A stretch of 64,000 nt of DNA from Tyto alba (Eukaryota; Chordata; Aves; Strigiformes; Tytonidae): contig NW_024881322.1 in the NCBI RefSeq assembly GCF_018691265.1, forward strand, positions 7,626,001-7,690,000, given 5' to 3'. Shown here piece after piece: positions 24,870-37,600 of the stretch; position 1 is the stretch's first letter; each line of letters starts with the position of its first letter. The position numbers were made by a program, and so were the translations under genes. A model generated the notes under the pieces. It was not told where the DNA came from, ran no database searches, and saw only the letters and a program-made list of their open reading frames with translations.

Positions 24870-27800
24870 TTAGATTTACTATAAATACAACATGGTCCCA
24901 AGTTTCCAATTCTTATTTTAAGCCAAGATTTCTTTGCTCACTAGAGCTCTGCCTATCCATTTTGCCAACAGGTACAATAGTAACCCAGCTAAAACCTCTC
25001 ACGGTGACTAAGGTAGAAGGGAAAATAAGTTAATTTTTAAGATTTTGATAATTCAGCTGGTGGAAAAGCATGGTGGCTGTCAGTAATGATTCTTTACGGG
25101 GAAAGACAGAAGATGGCAGGTAAGGTCTGCAATCAGGTTGTATCACCAGGTCTTCAAAGCAGTCGATTCCCTCCCTGCATCAATTGGCTGACCCTGCAAA
25201 GAGTAAGAGCTGTTTACTTGGCAGGATAGGAAGAGACAGCGGCTGAAAGAAGTCAAAGGAAAAAGCTGATTTTCAAGAAGTTGGTATTTCAGCTGCAAGT
25301 GTTAGAAGGATTGTTTTGATCAAACATTATGGCAAAAGTTACTACAATAATCCAGGAATAATTTAGCTCTTACTCAAGTAGCGTTTTCTGAATTTCCTGT
25401 TTTAATTTCCTAATATCAGATTAAGAATGTTCTCTTGATTGGAACATGTCTGGTGGGGAAAAGGGGAAGGCTTTTGCCGAAGGAGACCTGTAGTTGTAGG
25501 ACAAAACATATTGCGGCTCAAATTAATAATCATGATCATATTAAAATATATGGTGTACTTAAGGTCCCCAAATCTCTTCAGCCTTTTTCCTAGAGCTCAC
25601 TCACATAATCATTCAAGGTGACCACATACCACTGTGTATTTCAGGTATGTGTAGCCACTACTATAATGAGCAAGCTGGTTTAAAAAAAAAGAAAATAAAA
25701 AAATAAATTGTCCAACAAAATTTGACTAAGATATCTATTTTGAAGAGGTGGTATTTTTTTCATTACCTTTAGTGAGTTAAGTAGATTGGGATAGTGCTAC
25801 ATAGTAACACAGCCAAGAAGTGACAGTGATTATACATATCATCTTTAATCACTCCAGTAGAGTTCCAGTGAGGCAAAGACTAACTTGACATCGGGTTTAC
25901 AGTAGCTGTGATCCATTCCTTGCCACACGAAGCTACTTGTAGGAATGTAGAAAGAAAGAAAACTGAAGGGAGAAAAAAACATTTACAGTACCTTATACTT
26001 GCCACTGGCAGTTTTTGTTTGGTCATGTATTGTTTAAGGTTTCAGAAAATGGTTAATCTAAATGAGGATTGCAAGTCTTAAACCACAGCCATTCTCTGAA
26101 TATCTGTTGCCTGTTTTATTACAGATTTGTGGTTGGATACCAAAAGGCTGCCCAGAGTTACTTCCAGGGTGAATTTTGTAACATGGTAATAATAGTGTAT
26201 GTCTGCATAGCCTTCCAACTGAAGGATTTCCAAGCATTTTGCAAGTTACATCATTTAAAATGCTTCTTGTCCCCTCTCCAGATGCTCTTAATTTTTAATT
26301 GATTGTTGGAAGGGTTGAGAAACCTCACTGTGTTTTCAAGTGTGTCAACTGACACCTCTGTGAAGGTGAATATACGTGCTTTCCTTTTCCACTTCTTACT
26401 AAGGATGGCAAATATTTAGCCCATCTGAGATCTAGGCTATGTGCTCAAGATGCCTAAAAAGCAAATTCTCGGTACCTGGGCATCTGTGTCTGCTGCCAGC
26501 ACAGGGGAACCTGTGGAGCAGCTGTGTATACAAAAATGGCTACCTGACTCCCAAAATACTTGGTACCAAGCACTTCCTGAGAGCGTCACTGTGAATTAAC
26601 ATGGTGCAAGTATCTGCAGTGCCACCTCTAACCATGCGTGTCTTCCCCCCAGATCTGCTGTAGCTGTGTAAGCAGGCACAGAATGAATTCGGGGTCTTCA
26701 AGGGGGGTCCCATTCCTTCCACACTTGCTACCTCACATCTGCTGGCATGGAAAAGCAGTGGGGTAGAGTGTGACCCCAGTTCAGACTGGGGCTGCTTCTA
26801 CCCCTGAGATACAAATAACGGGCCCAGCCAAAAGTACTACACGGCTGCTAGTTGGTGTCCGCTGGCTCTGGAGGTTTGCTGCTACCAGTTCATGTCCCAG
26901 ATGGATAAACAAAGCTCTGACAGGGGTAAAGGGCCGACAGCTCTCCCAGCTGATACAGCATCTGCCAAGAAATCTTTGAGATTGTGGTTCTCAGGCATAC
27001 TAAGCTCTATGCTGCCCATTTCTATTTTCTTAGCGTTCTTTAACCCCTCCCTTCCATCTCAAACAAAAACAGAAGTTTAGATTTTTTTCTAAAATAGCAG
27101 TTTAGATTTTTTTCTAATAGAGACTTCAACTGAGACTGCTTCTGTTCCCATCTGGGCTGGTGGAAAGTTCCATGTGTTGCTGTGCAGATATTGCCACGTT
27201 TTCATTGACTTGAGTCCAGTAGAACTAAGAGGAAACATCTGTGGAGCGGGATAGCTCTCTGTTTGTCCCAGAAATTAATTGCTTCTTCTGGGAGTGTCGA
27301 GAGGCTGAAAGCTGTGTGCGAGAGATGAGGAGTCTAGCAACTCCTGCTAGGCTTCTACTTGTGTTGTCTAAACCTAAAAAGCACCCAGCTGCAATTTACC
27401 CTTTTTTTTTTTTTCTTTTTTTTTTCCCCTTGCTTCCTCCCCCCCCAAATATCCCATCTTAAAGTTCTGTTTGACAGGGACAGCCCCCTTGAAGCAGGAG
27501 GGGATGAGGCTGTAGGTCAGTGGACCTGGCTCCTTTGCTTCTCATGTTCCTCAAGTTCTGTGTTTACTCTTTGGGGCGATGCGCAGCAGATTCACCAAGC
27601 CCAGGAATCCCATCAGCCAACGTATCGCAACTACGATCGCGGTTCAACCTGGCAACCGTGTAGTTTGGGGAGGAGAGGGGAGCTTGTTCTGCCCTGGGGG
27701 TGGAGGCAGGGGGGAGGAGAGGGGCTCTGGCACCCGCAGCCAGGCGTTGTGAAAACTTGCTTCAAGCACAGCCCGTTGTAAGGACGAGTTATTGCGAGCC

Positions 27801-30800
27801 AGAGCTTCAGCCGTCAGTCCCCGTGCTGTTCCTGCTCCCCAACCCCTTGTCTCTCAGTCCACTCCCCGCCGGCGTGAGGCAGCTATTCCTTCTTGGGCAA
27901 AACGTGGATGCTGCTGTTAGCTGTGCCCCACAGAGGCAGGTGTCTGCTGTCAGGGAGGCAGCTGCCAGGGGCTGGTGCTTTAAATGCCTGGTCCCTCGCT
28001 GCTTTGGCTTTGGTGAAGTCCCAGACTGCCAGGGACAGTGCTCGGCCACAGCAGGGCACTTCGGTACCTCTCTCCCCACAGAGAGACTGTGGTGCCTTGT
28101 TTTTTCCTTGGATCAGCTGCATTTCTAGCTATCCAGTAACAAAGACCTTCTTGCTGTTCCTGCAAAACGACGTTAGGATCTCAACTGTGCTCCTGTTAAT
28201 CACTGCCTGGTGATAGTTTCAGCCTCGATTTCATCAACTGGAACACTTTTTAATAAGGCTGTGGTTATCTTGCAGGCTCTATGAACATCTCTGTTGCTAT
28301 TCTGTTTTCAAGAATAGGGTAAGATCAGCAGCACAGGCACGCCTGAGTTCTCACATCACGCCATTTGTAGATCAGATTTGATGTCCCTGATTCAGACTGA
28401 GAAGGTCATAGTTACTCCAGCCCTTTAGCTAATACCTTCAGAGGGGAAAAAGGAAATGAAATCTCAGCTGCTTTGTAATGTACAGCGGCCCTCCTCCACC
28501 CCCTTGGCAGGGCGGGGACCGCAGCCAAGCCAGTTGTGCTCGGGCACTGGAGGTACTCGGAGCCACGAGCGTGCAGACCCTCCCTTCCAGAGGAGCGCTC
28601 TCACCACGTGTTCTCACTGTGTTTTGGCAAAGGGTAAGTCTTATTATTTCCAGGGTTGGAAATGTATGGGTTGAAAAGTTGTGATTTAAGTCCTACCTCT
28701 CTTCTTTCCCCCCAGAGAGAGACCAACTTTAATCTCATGAGGCATTTCAAGGGCACAGATTGCTTTCTTCCTGCTGCCTGATCACGCAAACTTTTCTCTA
28801 AATTCAAAAAGTTAAGGAATTAATGAGGCTGACGTTGAAATTCTCTTACAATCCCTAATTCAGCATCCACAGCCATATGAAAGCAAACCAATCGCTCAGA
28901 GGTGAGAATGGCATGCAACAAGATCATAAGCTGGCAGAACCACCGTCTGCTTGCCAGTCCTAAAATACTGACTTTAATTTCAACTGTGACTTCACTTGAG
29001 CTGTTGCTGAGACATGCAGTTTTGTGCAGCCTTCTCAGCAAACCTATACAATTAGGAACTTCTCCAGAGCTTTGGTGTTAGATTTAGACAATTGACTACA
29101 TTTTTTCCTGTGGCTCATTGGACTTGGGGACATGATGGGCAGAAAAGTAAAGCAGTGAAGACATCCAGATTTACCCCTAGCCCACAGGAGATGTACGCTG
29201 CAAACGGAAGGGAGGGCAAGTCCTTCAGTGCAGCTACTTTAGGGCAGGAGGATTTTGAGCAGCTGATAGCGCTTGAAGTCAAGCTTTCCACATTTGGGTC
29301 CAGTTTAAGGCCTGAGGATCTCCTTTAGCCCAGGTCCTTCTGTCCTGTGACCCTGGGTGAACGCAGAGTAGGGACGTGAGCCATTCTTGCCATGGGATGT
29401 GATGGGAAGGTTCACTTCTGAGGCTCAGAGCCAATTTCCTAAAGTTGGTGCTGGGGATAACATTTTGGCAAAGCGCTGACTTCTTGGCTTTCCCCATCAT
29501 TGTCCTTATAAAAACCACCCTTTCCTGAACTATTATCGCATTTCTTCTCGGTTGGTCTCAAAAACAATGATCCATAGATTCGGCTCTTTAACCTGTTCTG
29601 ATGTTGTTTATGCTGGTGGAAATCGGGAACGATGCCAGCAAGAGTTTGGGCAGTGGCTAATTAATATCAGAGATTTTTTTTCTGTTAGCCTCGCTTCCTT
29701 GCAGCATTTTTTTTTCTTGCTTTCCACCACTGTTTCTCTCCTATTCCTCTCAGCGGTTACTGTGGTGTCACTGAGGCACGGACCCTCCCCATGCAGAGCG
29801 GATTTGGCCAAGGCAGCAGAGGTACGAAGCCCAGTGTGCTGCCCAAGCCACCGAGCTGCACGGCCCCACGCGTGAAGATGCTTTGGGGTCTCCCCTTTGC
29901 TCTCCCGCTGTCTGCACCGGCGGGGGGGGCAGGAGCCTCCCAGAGGTGGGGGGCTGCAGGCAAGGGGCGAGCATCGTTCGGCATTGCGGTGGCCTGCCTT
30001 TGAACCGGTAACTTAGCCTTTAAAAGCCAAGTCTGGTAATTGCTGATCTTGATAATAACCGTGTGAATACTGTTATCTAGTGCACCCTTCCACTTTCCAG
30101 CCATTGTGCGGCGGTGCTGCCTCACTTCTTGGCTTGGCGATACCTGCTCATTTCCTAGGAGCTGAATCAAAATAGCCTCTGATCTCGCTGCCCATTTCCT
30201 TGCCTAGCTGGGCACAAAATCACAGGTCTGCACCACTGCCAGGAGCATCCAGCTTCCTTTCGTGGGCTTATCCCAGCCACTGTTTTGCTAACTGAAAGCC
30301 TTCCAAATTCATCATTGCAACCTACTTAACTGGGTTTCCCAAAGCCACGTAAACTTTTCTGACTGCTTCCCTGCGGCCCTGGGACAGTTTCCATAAGCAT
30401 AGGTTCTTCTGCACTCTTTTATTTTTTCATCTCAAACCAGTTTCCTTACAGCTAACAGGAGCTATTCCCTCTTTGACCAGGAGACCAGGCTTGAAGCCAG
30501 GGAGTAAAATGCTTTTACTGGGAAGTAAAACCCGTAATTGCACAGATTTTAAAAAATCATGGACAGAAACCTGGTTTCTCGGCATAATTATAGTCTTTCT
30601 ATTTCTCATTAACCCTTTCATGAAATACCTGTTGTGCTCTTTCCCCCGGTGCCTGCTCCCTTTCTCTCAGATGGGCTGTGTGTGCCTAACGAGCCTCCCA
30701 GCTGTTTCTCCTCAGCTCTGAAGTTTGCTGCTTCTCTTTCAGTCCCGAAGGGAAAGGGCTCATGTGGCCAAAGCCTCGCTGTCGTCTTCCAGTTCTATTA

Positions 30801-33800
30801 GTTCATCTAATAAAAAGGATTACCTCTACCCACCTCCCACGCTGCCCTTACATAAGAAGCGTGAATCATCGGGATCTCAAAAGCATGATGCCTGCCCAAA
30901 GAGCCAACTTATAAAGGAGCATTGATAGCCCCATTATTTAACTGGAACCCCAGCCGCCGGCTTCAGACGGAGCCCGGACAGGGGATGGGCTGGGGATGGG
31001 CAAGGGCTCTCCAGCTTTTAGGTGGCCGTTCCACACAGCAGCCCTGTTCTGGACCCGTTGCAGCAACACTTGTTCCTGTCAGGTGGGTTCATGGGGATTT
31101 ATGAGCTCTTATAATGTCAAAGATTTATTTTTTTCAGTCTACACAGGCCAGAACTGGGGCAAAGCCCCCTGTGAATATGTGTTACAGCCAGAGACAAGTG
31201 TTTTGGGTCCACTTCTTCTCATTTTTCTGTTTTTCAAGAAAAATGATGGTGGCATCCAGCACAGAACCTGCTGACCGGCGCAGGGAGGGGCCCCCTTGGT
31301 TGCAGACCTGCTCTTCAGGGACCAGTGGAAAGCCACCCTGCCCTTCTCCTTTTTTCAGCTGGGGAATCGGAGAGATGCAACGCTCCAGCGGGTCCCAGCC
31401 ACCCAGAAACCCGACCCGTGGTTAGGGATCACTGTCAGACTCACACCAGAGCCATCTGTTTCACGCACAGCAAAGAGCATTTGGGTTTTTTCCCCAGTGT
31501 GCCGGGACATGAATCAGAGCAAAGCCAGGCGAGCAAATCTGGGGCCAAGGAAAACTGGGAAGTACTGAGTTACCAAAAGCACTTTGGATAGGTAAATGCT
31601 ACTCAAGTGTCAAGAGAAGGGAACATGTATGTGTGTGCAGGTGTCTGGAATCTCTTGGGCTCCATGCCATTTTGGGATAGCCCAGGCAGGAGAACGGTAA
31701 ATCCCCAAAATACATATTCTCTGGCTTAAATTTGAGTGGGATTGGGTGTGTGTGCTAAAGGAGACTGAAAATCAAACCCGTTCCTCCTTTACTTCAAAAG
31801 CTTGGACTACAAGGGAGCTCTGATCAGGTAGGTTATAAGGGCAGGGTTTTCCTTATTCAGCAGAAGTGTGAGGCAGGGTAACACAGTTGTGGCCAAACTA
31901 AATCAAGGGCAACTCTTTTTCCAGCCACACCCCTGTTTATCTCGGACCTTTCATGCTCCTGCGACGCCAGTGGTTCACATTGTGCTGGGTGGCACCTTGC
32001 CTTCATTTCTCAGAAAAGATTTAAGCTTAATGGCCAATGTCCAGAGCAATTTGTTCTCCAAAATGCCCATCCCTCCTCTCTCTACATGAATTTTCTCCAC
32101 TTGCTCAGAACGTTGCTTGTGCCGTCCTCCGCTTGTGCTGCAGCTGCTGGATGACCTCAGCACCCAAAAAATCAGGCAGTGGTCTTGGTTTAGGCTGCAG
32201 GGCTGCTCAGCACAGTCCAACTGCTCCAAGAAGCCAGGCTGGGACCCTGCAGGGGGGTCTCAGGAAGAACAGCTTTTTGTGAAATATGTTTTCCCCCCCA
32301 TTCCACATCCAACTCATCCGGGTCATCTGTTACAGCACAGTCTGTTGTATTTAGAAGCCTGAGTGTTCCCAAAAACTGAGTGAAGACACAAGTTTCTAAG
32401 TATTTTTGGTCACCTAACCCCTCGGGTGGCCCCAGGGAAGACCCCCCCCATATACTCAGCCTGAATCCAGGGTTGTGGGTGTGAGGCATCAACCAGCTTT
32501 TCAGAGCCACCGTGCCTTGTGAAGTGGCTCAGTGCTTTGACAGACCTGGCCACGAGATACTTTGGATTATTTGCCCTGGCATGTGCCAGGTTTCCTAAGT
32601 GCAAGGTGCACCTGTAGATTTTGAGTCTCAAATGTGTGAGTACTGCCAGAGGAGGAAGGGAAGCAGTCCAGCTCCGGGCAGATGCAATGCCCTTGGTATG
32701 GAGATGGAGCAGCCTTCCTCTTAATAGGACATCTGCAGTAGCATGTCAAACATCTCCCCAGCTTTCTTCATCCATGCTTTTGCCCAGGCCTGCCGAAACA
32801 CAGTCCCTTTTCAGATCACTTTCAGGACAAAGGTGTAGAGGCTGAGATCTCCCCGCTGCCCAGTGGGGTGAGGCAGAGCCGAAACCTCTCCAGTTCCCAG
32901 ACAGGGCAATGGAAAGGGTTAAAGAACAACACAACAAACAGCACTCTGGTTTGGTTAAAACCTCTGGAGCTGTTGTTGGGTGTCCTATCCTATAGACCTG
33001 AAAGTTGTTTTGGAAAATGAAAAGCACATGACGCCACCGGGTAGCCTGGTGGTGGGGGACGCGTTTGCCACCAACGGAGTTTTGCACCCTGGGGTGGTGC
33101 CACCCAGGAGCCTCCGAGGTCTCGGTGTGACCTGCCGGGCAGCCCCACGGCACTGACCATTCCTGTCCTTCCAAAATCACCAGAGGCGTAAGGGACAGTA
33201 TGACCAACGCAGCTGTCCTCACCCCTGAGGATGGGAACCGCCATGAGGAGAGTGATTTATGCTGGAAATGCCCCAGAACCAATAATTTGAGCCCAGGGCT
33301 TGAGAGTCACCCTCCATCCCCCGCTCTCGGCCCCTGCTGCCCCTCAATCCCAGGCAGGTCCTACAGCTAAGGGGGGTGCCACCAAGCCACCCTGCACTGG
33401 CACAGACCAAAGTCTTACCCTGCAGTGTAAATTTGGGAGCTGGACAAGAGCAAAGGCACAGCCACATGCACTGCAGAGCTGCTGTGCACAGCACCCTCCT
33501 TTTGAAGAGGGGGAGTCCCAAAAATAGAGGTCCAAGTCAACGCATTTGGAAACTGCCCTCAAACTTTAGCTGTCTAAGGGCAAACAAGATGTCACTGCTC
33601 GGGCAGAGGGGAGGAAGCGTCCAGCTTGTGTGGGATGGCTCTGCCCACAGCACCTGCCCCTCATCCCTGCAGGGAGCAGGGAAAGGGGCATCCCTGCAGC
33701 AAGGGTCACCCTCCAGAGGGGACCCTGGGCGGAGCTGGGAAGAGGTGGGCACTAGGCACCCGTCTCACCTCTCATGGAGAAGCAGCAATGGCAGGACAAC

Positions 33801-34330
33801 CCCGCCAAGGCCACAGTGGAACTGGTTTTTTGAGGTGTAAGAGCTGTCCTACACTTTGAGCAAGGACTACTCTAGAAAAAAAAAAAAAAAAAATCCACAC
33901 CTATTCTCCTCCTTTGCCCCCCTCCGCGGCTGCGCTCAGGCTGGGGGGGGATCACAGCAGCCCCTTGAAATGGGGATAAATCAGAAACCTCCACGCAGGG
34001 CCTTGCATCATGCCATGGCAGGGCCTGGGGTGCTCGGTGTCCCCACGGGGTCCCTCCGCCTCTGTTGGTGCCCGCAGCCCTGCCGAGGGGCTGCCTGGCC
34101 CCTCTCTATTCCCTCCGCCACCCCAACGCCATTTCACACCTCACGCTGCCCGTTGCCATCACTGAAACACGAGATCAAACTCGTGGCATTTCGCTAAAAG
34201 CCGTAGGAAATCGCTCCAGCAACACTCACAGCCTTTCCTTGTGTTTAGCTTAGCAGATTTTCAGTACATTCATTCCCTTTTTTTTTTTTTTTTTAAAAAA
34301 CAAAAACAAGCAGCCTGCTAAGAAACGCAA
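24870..34330. other. Intergenic region between EXOSC7 and CLEC3B
   Basis: I found no exon with convincing splice sites or protein similarity. Open frames such as those between 27241 and 28213 show no recognisable domain and overlap one another in several frames. The left part is AT-rich and the part right of about 26500 is GC-richer, as is the CLEC3B locus. Simple features include a pyrimidine tract at 27401-27450, a short tandem duplication at 27074-27117, an A run at 33876-33893 and a T-then-A run at 34278-34300. Confidence 0.5.
27074..27117 (+). repeat. Two-copy tandem duplication, about 25-base unit
   Basis: The 17-base core gtttagatttttttcta occurs twice in direct orientation, starting at about 27075 and 27100. 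It is a local duplication in intergenic DNA. Confidence 0.8.
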
Positions 34331-34369
34331 ACCCGCTGGGATGTTTTCAGCCTTGGCCAGAGCTGCCTG

Positions 34370-34520
34370 AGCCCCCCCCGGGGCCGGGAGGCTGCCTCTG
34401 GCCGGGGCTCAGCGGGCGGCTTTCTGGGACAGTCATTTCTGATTCCAGCCGGTGTTCAGCCGGCTGTCTGAGGGCAGAGCAGAGCCACTCCACCTCCGCT
34501 CGGCACCGGACGGCAGCGGC
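34370..34520 (+). promoter_or_regulatory. CLEC3B: GC-rich CLEC3B promoter / 5'UTR
   Basis: This GC-rich segment directly precedes the CLEC3B start codon. It has two copies of cagccgg (about 34447 and 34459), the second inside the palindrome cagccggctg. I see no clear TATA box. A 17-base T run at 34278-34294 and an A run mark its left side. The transcription start cannot be placed from sequence alone. Confidence 0.45.
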
Positions 34521-34626
34521 ATGGCGCTCCGGGGAGCCTGCCTCCTCCTCTGCCTCCTCTCCCTCGCCCAGGTCTCCGGCCAGCCAAACGCCAAAGCCCG
34601 GCAAAAACCGGTGGCCTCCAAGAAAG
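34521..34626 (+). CDS. CLEC3B: CLEC3B coding exon 1 (signal peptide, heparin-binding tail)
   Basis: Residues 1-35 start MALRGACLLLCLLSLAQVSG and end at SKK. The exon stops one base into codon 36 (G|gtaagg). The intron that follows is 4794 bases. Confidence 0.96.
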
Positions 34627-37600
34627 GTAAGGAGTGGTGGCACCTTCCCTGCAAGGGAGCCTTGCGGGGCTTGGGAGGCATGAAATTAGCCGTGTCGTTT
34701 GGGCATTTAACAGTGCTTTAATGAAACTTTTTGAAAAGCATCTAAAAACCTGATAAAGTGTCTTTTTTTTTTTTTTTTTTTTTTCCCCCTGTGGGAATGA
34801 TTGTGTAGCCCTTTTGTAAAATAGTGAGGATACTGAAATGTTTTTGGTGGGCTCCTACCTTGTATAAATTTGATGGGACAGCTTGGTCTGAATTTCAGAG
34901 GGCAATGCATTTTCTATGTTATCTCTAAGGTTCTCTCCAAACTTTTCCTCTACTAAAATCTCCATTTCTATGACCCCTACCCCTCCTCGTTCATTTTCCA
35001 GAAGAAAGTAAGCGGCAGATGACAGAATGCTGTTGTAGATTTGGAGACATGTGTAGGCAGATAATATATAATCCATTCAATATTAACATAGATCTTCATT
35101 TTAAGAAACTTGCCCTGGGTGTATATCAAGCGGTGCATGAGCTCTGACTACTCAGGCATACCAGAGGGCAATGCATATAAAAAGATGCCTAAGGTTTCTT
35201 TTCCCTAGTGTTTGTTTTTTGGTTTGTTTTTGGTTTTTTTTTTTTCCTTTTTTTTTGCTACTGTCCCATCCTTTCTCCCTCCACCTCAATGCACATTAAT
35301 TACAGGAGAAGGCAGGTAAGGAAGCAGCTCGCCCTGCAGCCCGGCGGTGTGTGAGGCTGCCTGATGTGTCCGGCTGCAGCCGTGTGGGCTTGGATCGCTT
35401 CTGGCGGGCGCTTGCCTGCTTGGAACGAAGCGGGGAGCGAAGAAGAAGCATCCCAGGAATTCACTTGGCCAGGCTGCTCTCTATGCTCACCCGGTGGCTG
35501 TTTTCATCAGATCCCACCCTTGAGAAATTTTTCCTTTTTCTCCCATTAGATCCTTCTATGAAATCACGGCATAGCTGCTTATTCCACATCCCTAGTCTGT
35601 GGCTGTTCTCTAGAGCAAAAAATACCCGCTTGGGCTCATACAGGGTACATACGTGCATTTCACTCACTGGAGGTATGAGGAGAGAGAGATATGTTTCTTA
35701 GGGGAATATTTTTCTCTATATATCACTGCAACTGCTGTTTGTAACCAACTGGTGACAAGAAGGTGGGAGAAAAATCACCTTTTTGGCAGAAAAATTGGCC
35801 TCTCATTTAAAAGAATTTGAGGGAGGTGTCCTGAAAATCAAGCCATCTGGAACAGCTGGTGGCAATTTTTACTGAGAGCTGGGGAGTTTCTTTTCAAAGG
35901 AGAGGTCAAGTTTTATGTGGGGAAAAGGAAAAAACCCAACAACTTGGCATTTTTTGGCCAGCCACTTCCAACCCCATGGTGGGTCAACTGCCCTGCCTTT
36001 ACTGGAAACTTCCAGCATTTCTTGGTTAAACTTTTTCTGATTTTCACCAATGACAGGGGGTGGGGAAAGAGGGAGGAAAGTGCTAAAAATCCCCCGTGAG
36101 GCTCCTCTTTGTCCCCAGACCCTTGTCACGTCCAAGCCTGCCTGCCCACCCACTGCCGGGGCTGGGGCTCAGCCACCCCTGTCCTGAGCGAGGGCAGGAT
36201 GGCCCCATTCCATCCCCATCCCCATCCCAGGCCCCCAGCACCCCTGCCCCACCTCACCCCCTGCCCTTCGCCTGAGAGGGTCGGGCAGGGTGAAGCCGCT
36301 GGATGGTTGGAGTGTTGGTCTGCATTTATGTTTTTTTAAGTCTGTGCAGCCAAACCACAAATGTTTGAAAAGAAAATGATGATTTGAGCCAAGCTTTTTC
36401 TCTTTTTTTACTTTTATTTTGTCTTTCCTTTTGTTTTCTTTTTTCTTTTTTTTTTTTTTTTTTTTGTAATTATTGCTTACATTTGGATCTGCTTCAGAGC
36501 AAAACCGGTACTGTTTCAACATGAAAAAGCCAAACCATAGCATTTAGAAAATGCTGAGACAGCACATTCACTTTGCCTACTGTCGGGGTTTTTTTCCCCC
36601 TCAAATTTCTCCACAGCGGTTCAGCAAACTCTCCGTGAACCTCGATGTCTTGCGGGGCAGGCAGGATTTGCCCTCCTCCAGCGGCCCCGGGTGTCTGGCC
36701 GAGAAGGGTGCCGAGGGGAAGCAGGCGATGGCACCCCTGCCCGTGGGGAGATGACACCCCCCGGCTTGGGGGTGCAATCTGGGGAACCACTGGCCGTGGT
36801 TGGGGGGCTCCCCTTGGTCACAGCTACAGCAGAGTGCTGGGGGCATAGGAGGAAGAAGCATCTTTGCGTAGCTGTCATGTAATTTTAAGGAAATTGGAGC
36901 CCAGGTGCTTAAATCAGTGGATAAGGACTGATTTGGGCTTCACCCCTCATGCTGCCCAAAATTTCAGTGTAGTCTTATAGTCTGGGTGCTCTTCCCTGTC
37001 ATGCCTGTGAACATTTACACTGATACAAACCCAGTACAGGTGTGTTCAGTCCCCTCCTCTGATCCGGGGAACAGACTGCAATACGGAACATGATTTTTCC
37101 AGGTGGGACATTCATGGAAGTGCTTGGTGTCAGAAGAAATACTGATGGCCAGGCAGGTTTGATAACAACAGACACTGAGAACCAGAACAGTGCTCGCCCC
37201 TCTGGGGGACAGAAACCTGTTTGGATAGGAACAGAGCAGATGATGCCTGCCCAGGCAAAGCTAAGCAACCAAGACATAGATCCAAATTTCATATAGGGAT
37301 AATTAAGTAATGAAAATTAAGTACAGAGGGATTTGTTTGTTATTCAGCATATAATTAGAACAAGGGAAACTGGGCAAGAGCTCCCCTTTGCAGCATCAAA
37401 TACATTACTGCCCAGGCTTTCAAACCAATGGACTATTGTGACACACATCCTCCTGTGAGTCTCCTTTTCATCTCGCCTCTGCCCGCGCTTAATCCTGCTG
37501 CTCATGGTTAGCTGCACAAGGACCCACTCCAGCTCCCACGGGCAGCTCTGGCAGCCCCCACGCTGGCTTCAGTCACAGCAAACCCAAGCTGTAAAAGCCT

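Noticed and set aside
27241..28213. Cluster of overlapping open frames upstream of CLEC3B
   Set aside because: The frames overlap on both strands, carry homopolymer-derived residue runs, and have no recognised domain or exon structure.
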